From Collinsella aerofaciens (GTDB lineage Bacteria; Actinomycetota; Coriobacteriia; Coriobacteriales; Coriobacteriaceae): DNA of 62,594 bases. The notes below the pieces were generated by a model. It was not told the origin of the DNA. It made no database searches and worked only from the letters and a program-made list of their open reading frames with translations. Numbering within the stretch: the stretch's first letter is position 1; each line of letters opens with the position of its first letter. Made by a program: the position numbers and the translations under genes. The stretch is taken from assembly GCF_015546965.1 (NCBI RefSeq), contig NZ_JADMUF010000012.1:1-62594 (forward strand), read 5' to 3'. Below are positions 37,667 to 47,668 of the stretch, one piece after another.

Positions 37667-40408
37667 GTGGCAGACGATATCAACAACAACGAGGGTATGG
37701 ACGAGGCCGGCGATGCCGGTATGCCCGACGATCTGAAGCGCCTCCTCGCCCGTGCTGAGCAGGGCGAGGACGGCGATCCGGACGCCTATAACCCCGATGC
37801 CGATGATGATGAGGAAGAGGACGACGACGGCGAGCTCGAGGAGAGCTTTGGCGAAGTCGATCGCGGCGCCTCGGCCGGCGAGGATATCAATGGCGGCCAG
37901 CTCCAGATTTCGGAGTTCGGTCGCGAGATGAAGCAGTCGTTTATCGAGTATTCGATGTCGGTTATCACGGCGCGCGCCCTGCCGGACGTGCGCGACGGCT
38001 TAAAGCCGGTGCACCGCCGCATTCTGTACGCGATGAACGAGAGCGGCATCTACCCTAACCGCCCGCACAAGAAGTCGGCCTGGACGGTCGGCGAAGTTAT
38101 CGGTAAGTACCACCCGCATGGTGACTTTGCGGTCTACGAGGCCATGGTCCGCCTGGCACAGTGGTTCTCCATGCGCACGCCGCTCATCGATGGTCATGGC
38201 AACTTCGGCAACATCGACGGCGACGGCGCGGCAGCCATGCGTTACACCGAGAGTCGCCTGGCCAAGCCCGCCATGGAACTGCTGCGTGACTTGCAGAAGG
38301 ATACCGTCGACTGGCAGCCCAACTACGACGAATCGCTCGCCGAGCCCGTGGCGCTGCCTGCGCGCTTCCCCAACCTGCTGGTCAACGGCAGCCAAGGCAT
38401 CGCCGTCGGCATGGCCACCAACATCGCCCCGCATAACCTCACCGAGGCGATTGAGGCTACCTGCTACCTGATCGACAACCCCGACGCCACCGTCGACGAG
38501 CTCATGCAGATCATGCCCGGTCCGGACTTCCCCACCGGCGCCATCATCATGGGCAGCGCCGGCATTAAGCAGAGCTACGAGACTGGCCGCGGCTCCATTA
38601 CCGTGCGTGCCAAGGCGCATGTGGAGTCCACCAAGACCGGCCGCAGCCGCCTGGTCTTTACCGAGATTCCCTACATGGTCAACAAGGGCACCCTGCAGGA
38701 GAAGATCGCCCAGCTCGTCAACGACAAGCGCATCGAGGGCATCTCGGATATGCGCGATGAGTCCAACCAGAAGGGTATCCGCCTGGTCATCGAGCTCAAG
38801 AAGGGCGTCATTCCGCAGGTCGTGCTCAACAATCTGTATAAGTACACCTCGCTGCAGACGACCTTTGGCGCCAACAACCTGGCACTCGTCAACGGCGTTC
38901 CCAAATGCCTGAGCCTGCGCGAGATGCTGCAGCACTACATTGACCACCAGGTCGACGTGGTCACCCGCCGTACCCGCTTCGACCTTAAGAAGGCCCAGGC
39001 CCGCGCGCATATCCTTGAGGGCTACTTGATGGCTCTCGACCATATCGACGAGGTCATTAGCATCATCCGCTCCTCGCAGACCGACTCCGAGGCCAGCAGC
39101 CGCTTGATCGAGCGCTTTGGCTTTACGCCCGAGCAGACCACGGCCATCCTCGAGATGAAGCTGCGCCGCCTGACCGGCCTGGAGCGCGACAAGATTCAGG
39201 AAGAGCTGGACGGCCTGCGCCGCGCCATCGCCTACTACGAGGACCTGCTGGCGCATGAGGAGAAGATCCTGGGCGTCATCAAGGAAGAGATGCGCGAGAT
39301 CTCCAAGAAGTTTGGCGACAAGCGCCGCACCGAGATCAGCCAGGTTGAGAAGGACCTGGATGTCGAGGACCTCATTGCCGACGAGGATATGGTCGTGACT
39401 ATCACCCACACCGGCTATGTCAAGCGCATTCCGGTGGCCGCCTACCGTGCCCAGAAGCGCGGCGGCAAGGGCGTGTCGGGCGTCAACCTCAAAGAGGACG
39501 ACGTTATTGATGAGATGTTCATCGCGTCCACGCACGAGTACGTGCTGTTCTTCTCGAGCAAGGGCAAGGTCTATCGCCTGAAGGTGCACGAGCTGCCGGT
39601 GGGTACGCGCCAGGCGCGCGGTACCGCGATCGTCAACCTGCTGCCCTTCGAGGAGGGCGAGAAGATCGCGAGCGTCATCAGCTGCCGCGAGTTCCCGGCC
39701 GACGAGTACCTGATGTTTGCCACCAAGAGCGGCATGGTCAAGAAGACCGTGATGAGTGCATACGACCGCAGCCGTCGCGACGGCCTGATCGCTATCAACC
39801 TGCGTGACGACGACGCGCTGCTGAACGTGCGCCGCGTGCGCGAGGGCGACAAGATTATCCTAGCCACCACCGCGGGCAAGGCGATCATGTTCTCCGAGGA
39901 GCAGGTGCGCGCTACCGGCCGCGACACCAGCGGCGTTCGCGGTATCGGCATGAAGGACGGCGTGAGCGTTCTGGGCATGGAAGTCACTAACGGCAACGGC
40001 GATCTGTTCGTCATCACCGAGCGCGGCTACGGCAAGCGCACGCCGGTTGCGGACTACCCGGAGCAGAATCGCGGCGGCCAGGGCGTCTACACCATCCAAA
40101 TGACCGAGCGTAAGGGTAACCTCGCGGCCATGAAGACGGTGGGCCCGCAGCACGAGCTGTTCATCGTGACGGAGGGCGCGACGGTCATTCGCGTCAAGAC
40201 CGACGAGATCAGTCAGACCGGCCGTGCCACCCAGGGCGTCAAGATGATGACCGTCGACGACAACGACCGCATCTGCGCCGTAGCCCGCATGACGGCCGCC
40301 AAAGAGAAGCCCGAAGGCGAAGGTGCCGAGGCCGCAGCCGACACCGAAGAGGCCCCAGTCGATCTAGGCGACGGCAACGACATGCCAGAAGATCTCCTAG
40401 ACGAGTAA
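37667..40408 (+). CDS. gyrA: DNA gyrase subunit A
   Basis: Breaks and rejoins DNA through the active-site Tyr ([11 protein letters not shown]). 913 residues, with an unusual acidic N-terminal extension of about 75 residues ([16 protein letters not shown]) before the standard start-like segment [30 protein letters not shown]. The C-terminal domain has the GyrA box (AQKRGGKG, followed by beta-pinwheel repeats) and ends in an acidic tail. In the quinolone-resistance region the sequence is [12 protein letters not shown]: Phe154 stands where sensitive species usually have Ser or Ala. Confidence 0.97.
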   Translation: MADDINNNEGMDEAGDAGMPDDLKRLLARAEQGEDGDPDAYNPDADDDEEEDDDGELEESFGEVDRGASAGEDINGGQLQISEFGREMKQSFIEYSMSVITARALPDVRDGLKPVHRRILYAMNESGIYPNRPHKKSAWTVGEVIGKYHPHGDFAVYEAMVRLAQWFSMRTPLIDGHGNFGNIDGDGAAAMRYTESRLAKPAMELLRDLQKDTVDWQPNYDESLAEPVALPARFPNLLVNGSQGIAVGMATNIAPHNLTEAIEATCYLIDNPDATVDELMQIMPGPDFPTGAIIMGSAGIKQSYETGRGSITVRAKAHVESTKTGRSRLVFTEIPYMVNKGTLQEKIAQLVNDKRIEGISDMRDESNQKGIRLVIELKKGVIPQVVLNNLYKYTSLQTTFGANNLALVNGVPKCLSLREMLQHYIDHQVDVVTRRTRFDLKKAQARAHILEGYLMALDHIDEVISIIRSSQTDSEASSRLIERFGFTPEQTTAILEMKLRRLTGLERDKIQEELDGLRRAIAYYEDLLAHEEKILGVIKEEMREISKKFGDKRRTEISQVEKDLDVEDLIADEDMVVTITHTGYVKRIPVAAYRAQKRGGKGVSGVNLKEDDVIDEMFIASTHEYVLFFSSKGKVYRLKVHELPVGTRQARGTAIVNLLPFEEGEKIASVISCREFPADEYLMFATKSGMVKKTVMSAYDRSRRDGLIAINLRDDDALLNVRRVREGDKIILATTAGKAIMFSEEQVRATGRDTSGVRGIGMKDGVSVLGMEVTNGNGDLFVITERGYGKRTPVADYPEQNRGGQGVYTIQMTERKGNLAAMKTVGPQHELFIVTEGATVIRVKTDEISQTGRATQGVKMMTVDDNDRICAVARMTAAKEKPEGEGAEAAADTEEAPVDLGDGNDMPEDLLDE

Positions 40409-40448
40409 GAGGCCCTAGCTGGTAAAAATTATCAGACCCCATATATCG

Positions 40449-40482
40449 GCGGTCGGCGCACCTGCGCGCCGACCGCTTTTTT
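40449..40482 (+). terminator. Terminator after gyrA
   Basis: GCGGTCGGCGC (40449-40459) pairs with GCGCCGACCGC (40466-40476), followed by TTTTTT. Confidence 0.93.
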
Positions 40483-40500
40483 GAAAACCTAGGGACCCGC

Positions 40501-40638
40501 GTTCGCCCCGGCCGCCCGGCGGCATATGAAGTCGATCGCGAGTTCCGCACGAGCCGGAGAGCACTTAATGTGCTCTCCGTGCGAGTCAGGACTGTCCGAG
40601 CAGGCGACTTCATATGCCGCCGGGCGGCCGGGGCGAAC
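40501..40638. repeat. Long perfect inverted repeat with nested hairpin
   Basis: A 34-base arm at 40501-40534 is perfectly complementary to 40605-40638. The 70-base centre folds again through GGAGAGCAC/GTGCTCTCC (about 40556-40578), flanked by CGCAC/GTGCG. There is no open frame of note. It lies between the gyrA terminator and the tRNA-Ile promoter, an otherwise empty gap. Confidence 0.85.
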
Positions 40639-40664
40639 CCCTCCAAAGATTTTCAAAAAAGTTG

Positions 40665-40694
40665 TTGACGCGCGCGTAACGACTCGTCTAATAT
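40665..40694 (+). promoter_or_regulatory. Promoter of the tRNA-Ile/Ala/Ile cluster
   Basis: TTGACG (40665-40670) and TAATAT (40689-40694) are separated by 18 bases, just upstream of the first tRNA. Confidence 0.75.
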
Positions 40695-40708
40695 ATCCCT
40701 TGCGCGAT

Positions 40709-40785
40709 GGACCTGTAGCTCAGTTGGTTAGAGCGTCCGGCTGATAACCGGGAGGTCACAAGTTCGAATCTTGTCAGGTCCACCA
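40709..40785 (+). tRNA. tRNA-Ile (anticodon GAT), copy 1
   Basis: Acceptor GGACCTG/CAGGTCC, anticodon loop CTGATAA giving GAT, T-arm AAGTTCGAATCTT, encoded CCA. Identical to the copy at 40933-41009. Confidence 0.96.
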
Positions 40786-40797
40786 CTTTCTTTCGCA

Positions 40798-40840
40798 ATA
40801 AACACCCCAGCGAGAGCCGAGTCGCCGCTGGGGTGTTTAT
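40798..40840 (+). other. Hairpin between tRNA genes
   Basis: AAACACCCCAGCG pairs with CGCTGGGGTGTTT, followed by a short T-rich stretch. It could terminate part of the transcripts or guide processing. Confidence 0.6.
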
Positions 40841-40852
40841 TACTGTCTCCGT

Positions 40853-40928
40853 GGGGGTTTAGCTCAGCTGGGAGAGCGCGGGCTTTGCAAGCCTGAGGTC
40901 AGGGGTTCGATCCCCCTAACCTCCACCA
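40853..40928 (+). tRNA. tRNA-Ala (anticodon TGC)
   Basis: Acceptor GGGGGTT/AACCTCC, loop TTTGCAA giving TGC, T-arm GGGGTTCGATCCCC, encoded CCA. It follows tRNA-Ile as in many actinobacteria, downstream of gyrA. Confidence 0.96.
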
Positions 40929-40932
40929 TGAT

Positions 40933-41009
40933 GGACCTGTAGCTCAGTTGGTTAGAGCGTCCGGCTGATAACCGGGAGGTCACAAGTTCGAATCTTGTCA
41001 GGTCCACCA
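40933..41009 (+). tRNA. tRNA-Ile (anticodon GAT), copy 2
   Basis: Exact duplicate of the first tRNA-Ile, only four bases after tRNA-Ala. A terminator follows at 41023. Confidence 0.96.
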
Positions 41010-41022
41010 TCAAAACTGTGAA

Positions 41023-41053
41023 GAGCCCTGGGGCGTTGCCTCGGGGCTTTTTT
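41023..41053 (+). terminator. Terminator of the tRNA cluster
   Basis: AGCCCTGGGG pairs with CCTCGGGGCT, followed by six T. Confidence 0.85.
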
Positions 41054-41168
41054 CTTGTCTGTGATAAATCTCATTTTGGTTTTGTGTGCTGTGCGAAAGA
41101 TTGGGTAGTATAGCTATTCAATGCGGCGACCCTGCCGTGTGTTAACCGCTACGTACCGGAGGTGTTCC

Positions 41169-41669
41169 ATGGTTCGTGTCGACATAGAGACCATCGTCAT
41201 GGCCGCCGGTCCCGTGCCATCGCTTATCGTGCTTCGCGAGCGCTGCGGCAAGTCGGACTCGCCCGCGCCACTGCGTTCTCTTTCCATTCAGACTGGTTCG
41301 TTTGAGGCTGCTGCCATTAGCCGTGGCATCGATAGCGGCCGCGCCGAGCGCCCGATTACCCATGACCTGCTGCTCGATACTGTTAGCGCCCTGGGCGCCA
41401 AGCTCGAGCGCATCGAGATCGTTCGCGCCGAGCCGCCGGTGTTCTACGCGACGATCGTCGTACTGGCCGATGGTGACGAGCGCAAGATTGACGCCCGCCC
41501 CAGTGATGCCATTGCCCTTGCCGTGCGCAGCAATGCTCCCATGTTTGTGGAGGACGACATCATGAATCGCTTGGGCACCGTTTCTGCCCATGCCGAGGAA
41601 GTTGACGACGAGCAGGAGTTCGAGAAGTTCGACGAGTTCGTCCACACGCTCTCCCCCGATGACTTCTAA
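41169..41669 (+). CDS. Bifunctional nuclease family protein (DUF151)
   Basis: 166 residues. The DUF151 core covers most of the protein (LIVLRERCGKSDSPAPLRSLSIQTGSF, ITHDLLLDTVSALGAKLERIEIV, FYATIVVLADGDERKIDARPSDAIALAVRSNAPMFVEDDIM). The DARPSDAIALA motif is the family hallmark. Members have been called bifunctional nucleases from plant work; activity in bacteria is uncertain. The ATG at 41169 follows GGAGGTG. The next gene starts directly at the stop (TAAATG), so coupling is likely. The C-terminal tail is acidic. Confidence 0.9.
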   Translation: MVRVDIETIVMAAGPVPSLIVLRERCGKSDSPAPLRSLSIQTGSFEAAAISRGIDSGRAERPITHDLLLDTVSALGAKLERIEIVRAEPPVFYATIVVLADGDERKIDARPSDAIALAVRSNAPMFVEDDIMNRLGTVSAHAEEVDDEQEFEKFDEFVHTLSPDDF

Positions 41670-42059
41670 ATGCGGGGCGGCCAGGATGCGGGGCGTTCGC
41701 TGATGGCCGGCGGTATGTCGGCCGAGGCGGCTGCCATTGCGCGCGAGGCCCAGATGCGCTTGGAGGCTTCTGAGGCGGCTCGCATTGCCTATGTGACGCA
41801 GGCCCGCACGCTTCGCGAACGCCGCGGCTCGTTTATCAAGATGGTTGTCATCTCCGCCCTTGTCGCGGCAATCTGCTCGCGCCTTCGTGGTACAGTTGGT
41901 GCGCTTGGGTTTTCGATTTCAACAGGCCTGGTGATCTGGGGTGTGGTCGATGCGGTAATGCTGACCAGTCAGATCAAGGTGCTCGACAAGCGCGCGATGG
42001 ATATGATGCGCGCCCGCGATGCCGCTGCTAAGATCGCCGCCGAGGCGCAAGAACTGTAA
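41670..42059 (+). CDS. Small membrane protein, function unknown
   Basis: 129 residues. An N-terminal helix rich in Ala, Glu and Arg (possible coiled coil, about 15-50), two membrane helices (about 57-70 and 75-97) and a second charged helix at the end. The ATG follows the DUF151 stop without a gap. No family was recognised. Confidence 0.7.
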   Translation: MRGGQDAGRSLMAGGMSAEAAAIAREAQMRLEASEAARIAYVTQARTLRERRGSFIKMVVISALVAAICSRLRGTVGALGFSISTGLVIWGVVDAVMLTSQIKVLDKRAMDMMRARDAAAKIAAEAQEL

Positions 42060-42089
42060 CGACGCCAGACTCGATGGGAAGGTCTAAAG

Positions 42090-42539
42090 ATGGCACAGGA
42101 TATGCAGGATGCCGGTAACGTCTCCGCCGAGCTCGACGCCATGGTGTGCGATCTGATCGGTGCGTTCTTGGACGACCTTGCCGCCGGCGAAAACCCCGGC
42201 GTGGTCGTGGCAATTGAGGACGCCGCTTCCAACCGTTATCTGGCGGCGCTCGATGAGGATGGCGAAGAGGCGTGCCTCGAGGCGGCCACCAACTTTATCT
42301 CCGAGCACAAGATGGGTCTTAAGGACGAGGGCCTGGGCCGTATCGCCCGCTATGCCATCGGCTATACTGGCTGCGTCGAGATTGACGGCGGCTATCACGA
42401 TGCTCTGCTCGTGAGCTTCTTCGAAACCACGCTCGAGAGTGGTTTTTCGGCATATGTGCTGTATGAGGGCATGGGCGCCGGCGATGGTTTTATGTGGAGC
42501 GACCCTGAACCTGCAGGTGAGGAAACCCCTCTTATCTAA
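42090..42539 (+). CDS. Conserved hypothetical protein
   Basis: 149 residues, acidic, soluble, with no recognised motif. The mixed alpha/beta pattern (VVVAIEDAASNRYLAALDEDGEEACLEAATNFI, CVEIDGGYHDALLVSFFE) suggests one compact domain. AAGG lies about 11 bases before the ATG. It is the last gene of the DUF151 group. Confidence 0.65.
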   Translation: MAQDMQDAGNVSAELDAMVCDLIGAFLDDLAAGENPGVVVAIEDAASNRYLAALDEDGEEACLEAATNFISEHKMGLKDEGLGRIARYAIGYTGCVEIDGGYHDALLVSFFETTLESGFSAYVLYEGMGAGDGFMWSDPEPAGEETPLI

Positions 42540-42656
42540 AATCGCTAAAATAAACGAGTTTTCGGTAAAAGGCTCAATATTCCCGCTGAGCGTTGTATCG
42601 CTGGGCGGGCCGCATACGCGTGCCGTTTGTATATGGATAGAAGATAGGGGAACTAC

Positions 42657-44495
<1,839 letters not shown>

Positions 44496-44522
44496 GCGCT
44501 GGGGCTTATAACCGCCAATAAG

Positions 44523-44558
44523 AAAGGGCGTCGACTGCAATGGTCGGCGCCCTTTTTG
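44523..44558 (+). terminator. Terminator after typA
   Basis: AAAGGGCGTCGAC pairs with GTCGGCGCCCTTT (one mismatch), followed by T residues. A second hairpin at 44583-44615 (CCGCCACAAAG/CTTTGTGGCGG) lies before the convergent gene end. Confidence 0.85.
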
Positions 44559-44622
44559 GTGCAGGGGGCAGGTTCGTTTGCGCCGCCACAAAGGTGCTTG
44601 GCATCTTTGTGGCGGATAGCTG

Positions 44623-45768
44623 CTAAGCGGTGGGGAGTCCCGGCGTGTTAGCCGGCTGCTGCGGCTTGAGGTGGGCATTGCGCCAGATGATCTGGATGAT
44701 GTAGCCGAGCATAAAGACAAAGGCTACACCGCTGATGAAGTCACCTACGAGGGGGATTGCCGTAAGCGCGCCCGCGGCGATGCCACCCACGGCTGCCATG
44801 GCGTAGCGGTTTTGGCTGTGTCCGACCATGCGGACGATCGCGCACCCTGCAAAGGCACTCGACACCAGCGCGATGCCAATGACACCGCACATGAGGGCTC
44901 CGGCAAGCGACAGACCGGCGATGGAGATAATCAGCAGTAGGACGGCGGGGATGATAGCAATCGTGCCCAGAAGACCGCTCACCCACAGGGGCATGGGGCG
45001 CTGGTGGAGCATGCCGGCGGCGCTGGCGGTCGCGCGCGGAAAGACGAGCTCGAGCAGCAGAGCGACAAAGCAGGTCGAGAGTGCCGCGGTGACGATACCG
45101 CCGATGACATCGTTAACGGTGGAAGTATCCTCGTTCTCGGTGCGGTCGATCTTGAGCGCGCCTACCTCGGCTCCTGCGGCACGCTCGGGGTCCTCGGAGA
45201 CGTGCGCGTTCACGGTGCCGGTGATGTGGGCGTTCTTGCCCAGGATGAGCTTGTCGGCCCAAACCTCGACATCGCCATCGACGGTGCCATCGATGGTCAC
45301 CGTGTCGCCCGCAAGTGCTGCCGACTTGGTGGAGCCTCGCAGGGCAACTGTCTCGCCTATCGCATAGAAACAGTTGGAGGTGCTGTCGGAATTGAGCACG
45401 ACATGCTGACCAACGACCGTGACGCTGCCATCAACCGTGGTCTTGGCAATGTCGATGGTGCGTGCCGCCAGACGGACGGCACCGCCCACCGTGCAGTCGC
45501 GAATCGAGAGAGTATCGCCCGCGGCGATGATATCGCGGTCGATGGACGTATCGTCCAAGTTGAGGGCCTGACCTGCCCAGTACAGGTCACCTTCGACGCC
45601 GGACGGATTGGCGTCATTGTCGGTCGCAAGTACGTTGCCTGCGGTGTCCGTGCCGGCGAACGACGCCGTGGGAAGCGCGGTGATCGCCAGCGCGATGAGC
45701 GCGAATGCCATAAGCAGGCAGCGACGCATCTTGTGTGACGGCGCCGCCGCGGTTTGATTGAAAGCCAT
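44623..45768 (-). CDS. Exported bactofilin-like membrane protein
   Basis: 381 residues. A signal peptide (about 15-39, ending SFA) is followed by a repetitive beta-helix region (about 60-185: DLYWAGQALNLDDTSIDRDIIAAG, GSVTVVGQHVVLNS, DGDVEVWADKLILGKNAHITG), like polymer-forming bactofilin folds. The C-terminal half has about four membrane helices (about 218-370). So the beta-helix should sit outside the cell, unlike classical bactofilins. AGGATC precedes the ATG. No fixed function; an envelope or cell-shape role is a guess. Confidence 0.75.
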   Translation of the reverse strand: MAFNQTAAAPSHKMRRCLLMAFALIALAITALPTASFAGTDTAGNVLATDNDANPSGVEGDLYWAGQALNLDDTSIDRDIIAAGDTLSIRDCTVGGAVRLAARTIDIAKTTVDGSVTVVGQHVVLNSDSTSNCFYAIGETVALRGSTKSAALAGDTVTIDGTVDGDVEVWADKLILGKNAHITGTVNAHVSEDPERAAGAEVGALKIDRTENEDTSTVNDVIGGIVTAALSTCFVALLLELVFPRATASAAGMLHQRPMPLWVSGLLGTIAIIPAVLLLIISIAGLSLAGALMCGVIGIALVSSAFAGCAIVRMVGHSQNRYAMAAVGGIAAGALTAIPLVGDFISGVAFVFMLGYIIQIIWRNAHLKPQQPANTPGLPTA

Positions 45769-45875
45769 GGTTGATCCTTTTTTTAGGTGTTCGGCATATA
45801 CCTAACAGGGTACCCAACGTGCGGGCGCTCTAAAAGAACCTCTCGGTTGCATTTCGAAGGATGAGCCCGCGCTAC

Positions 45876-46565
45876 CTACTTTTTACGGTGCAAGAAGCGC
45901 GCGATATCTTCTTCGGTGGGGCTTTTGATGTCAAAGCGCAGCGAGAGCCAGCGCAGACCCATGGTCACGACAACGCATACGACCAGCGCGGCGACATTGC
46001 TCATGATGCCGCTCATAACGAGACACACATAGCTTGTCGATCCGGCGATGGCGGCGATGGCATAAAAGTTAGTACGTTGGAAAATGCCCGGAACCACGCC
46101 CATAAAGCCGTCGCGCAACATGCCGCCGCCCACCGCGGTGAAAAAGCCCATCATGATGCACACCGCCGGCGCAAAGCCGTAGACCAGCGCCTTGTCTGCT
46201 CCAGTGGCGGCGTAGATGCCGACCGAGATGATATCGAGCAGGGGAATGAGTTTTTCGGGTTTGTCGACGATTGCCGGGAAAATATAGATGATGGCTGCCG
46301 TGGCAATGGAAAGCGGAAGCGCCATCGGCTGGTTGAGGATGTAGACGTTGCCCACCTGCAGCGTCATATCGCGCAAAAGACCGCCGCCCAGACCGCAGAC
46401 CACCGCGAGCGCGACCGCGCCCACCAGGTCGAGCTTGTGCTCGCGCGCAACCAGCACACCCGAGATCGATGCAGCGACAACAGCGAACATCTCGAGCCAA
46501 AACGGAATAGCGACCATGGCATCCGAGGCGTGTGAGGTAACGGTTATAGCGGCGACGACGGGCAA
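45876..46565 (-). CDS. TRIC-family cation channel (UPF0126)
   Basis: About 229 residues and seven hydrophobic segments. The two homologous halves carry the family motif GLGGGLLRDMTL and GGGMLRDGFMGVVPGIF. Related bacterial TRIC proteins form potassium or other cation channels. The start is inferred as TTG at 46565, seven bases after AAAGGA; a later ATG at 46517 has no ribosome site. The reading frame upstream of 46565 is open but has no support. Confidence 0.85.
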   Translation of the reverse strand: MPVVAAITVTSHASDAMVAIPFWLEMFAVVAASISGVLVAREHKLDLVGAVALAVVCGLGGGLLRDMTLQVGNVYILNQPMALPLSIATAAIIYIFPAIVDKPEKLIPLLDIISVGIYAATGADKALVYGFAPAVCIMMGFFTAVGGGMLRDGFMGVVPGIFQRTNFYAIAAIAGSTSYVCLVMSGIMSNVAALVVCVVVTMGLRWLSLRFDIKSPTEEDIARFLHRKK

Positions 46566-46734
46566 GATGGGGTCCTTTGGATTACGGATTTGGACAATGC
46601 CCGTACATAGTACATGTTCGGCGCCGATTGCGACCCTATTGCTCGGCAAACGGTCGGGACTGGATGCGGGCGTAGGCACCATGTTTGGGGATCTGGGTTG
46701 ATGCTGAACGCGATGGGGGCGTGGTTGAATAGGA

Positions 46735-46870
46735 GGGATGTCCAAATTTTGAGCGGAGCTCAAAATTTATCCGGTCGGCTTACGCCGACCGCGCTGCGCT
46801 AAAAACGCGCCACTGGCGCGTTTTCTTTACGCTTTACGCCCTGTCGGGTTCGAATCCCTCCTCCTCCGCC
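46735..46870. repeat. tRNA-Ser-derived multi-hairpin element
   Basis: No gene. The right end (46846-46870) is an exact inverted copy of the last 25 bases of tRNA-Ser(CGA) before its CCA terminus (46936-46960), and the left end resembles a decayed direct copy (GGAGGGAT, near 46733). Between them are three hairpins: 46744-46768 (AAATTTTGAG/CTCAAAATTT), 46773-46790 (GGTCGGC/GCCGACC) and 46802-46824 (AAAACGCGCC/GGCGCGTTTT). Same order as the elements beside tRNA-Lys and tRNA-Gly. Confidence 0.75.
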
Positions 46871-46894
46871 GTATTTGTTTGTTAGGGACTCAAA

Positions 46895-46924
46895 ACAAAA
46901 AAGCTCCCATTCTCGGGAGCTTTC
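46895..46924 (-). terminator. Terminator after tRNA-Ser(CGA)
   Basis: AAAGCTCCC pairs with GGGAGCTTT, followed by a T run on the minus strand. Confidence 0.88.
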
Positions 46925-46934
46925 TCAACCAAAA

Positions 46935-47025
46935 TGGCGGAGGAGGAGGGATTCGAACCCTCGTGACCTTATACAGGCCAAACGGTTTTCGAGACCGCCG
47001 CATTCAACCACTCTGCCACCCCTCC
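46935..47025 (-). tRNA. tRNA-Ser (anticodon CGA)
   Basis: Type II tRNA with a long variable arm. Acceptor GGAGGGG/CTCCTCC, loop CTCGAAA giving CGA, T-arm AGGGTTCGAATCCCT, encoded CCA. Confidence 0.95.
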
Positions 47026-47033
47026 GCGTGGGG

Positions 47034-47066
47034 TAAAAACAAAGCAGGCTCGAAGGCCTGCTTTGG
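47034..47066 (-). terminator. Terminator after tRNA-Ser(GGA)
   Basis: AAAGCAGGC pairs with GCCTGCTTT, followed by GTTTTT on the minus strand. Confidence 0.88.
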
Positions 47067-47073
47067 AATTAAC

Positions 47074-47164
47074 TGGCGGAGAGTCAGGGATTTGAACCCT
47101 GGAGACGCTTTTGACGCCTACACGATTTCCAATCGTGCTCCTTCGGCCACTCGGACAACTCTCC
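47074..47164 (-). tRNA. tRNA-Ser (anticodon GGA)
   Basis: Long variable arm, acceptor GGAGAGT/ACTCTCC, loop TTGGAAA giving GGA, T-arm AGGGTTCAAATCCCT, encoded CCA. The promoter lies upstream at 47181-47208. Confidence 0.95.
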
Positions 47165-47180
47165 GTTAAATGCGAAAGTC

Positions 47181-47208
47181 AGTATACACGAGGAATCGCA
47201 AAGTGCAA
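47181..47208 (-). promoter_or_regulatory. Promoter of tRNA-Ser(GGA)
   Basis: On the minus strand TTGCAC (47203-47208) and TATACT (47181-47186) lie 16 bases apart, ahead of the tRNA. Confidence 0.7.
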
Positions 47209-47668
47209 ACAGAAAAGTTGGCATTTTTTAAAACGCTCGGCCGCGCTTGGCGTTGCAGCGGGGTTTGAGGTGCCAAAAAACGGCTTCCGACCAGCGTGGT
47301 TGATCAACTCAATTGTTCAAAAGGGGTATTCATAAGCGACTTGGCAATGAATTTAAAAATCTTTGGGTGGTGCTGTGGACCACTGGTATGCAATTTGCGA
47401 CCACAGCCTTGTGCCCGTTGACCTGTGGCTTGGCTCAGCTTGTTCCCACGGCACCGTATCTTGTCCACAGATTCGTCAAGCTTTTGGTCAGCATTTGGTT
47501 GGAATGCGCATGAAACGTCGTGCGAGTATGGGCATATGTGGAGGTCATGAGGTTGTAGCTGCAAATTCTTGCAGCCTAGGAGGTTGAAAGATATTATTAC
47601 CAAGTCTTTTCCTGCTTCAGGCGCACCTTCACGACCTGAAGCCACATTTGCCCAGAGGAGGTGACAAT
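47209..47668 (+). promoter_or_regulatory. Long leader or intergenic region before rpsF
   Basis: About 460 bases without a supported gene. Seen in it: TTGTCCACA (47461-47469, DnaA-box-like), a hairpin GCTGCAA/TTGCAGC (about 47560-47577), and a hairpin GCTTCAGG/CCTGAAGC at 47614-47642 just before the rpsF ribosome site. The last could be part of an S6:S18-type autoregulatory leader, which is known for this operon in many bacteria; I cannot confirm the fold. Confidence 0.4.

Noticed and set aside
40501-40638. Possible insertion sequence ends
   Set aside because: There is no transposase frame between or near the arms and no target duplication seen. Kept as an inverted repeat only.
47461-47469. 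TTGTCCACA as a second replication origin
   Set aside because: One box-like 9-mer is expected by chance. The dnaA-dnaN gap has clustered boxes, trios and AT-rich DNA.
47313-47587. Short open frames between tRNA-Ser and rpsF
   Set aside because: They lack ribosome sites and recognisable composition. The region looks like a leader.
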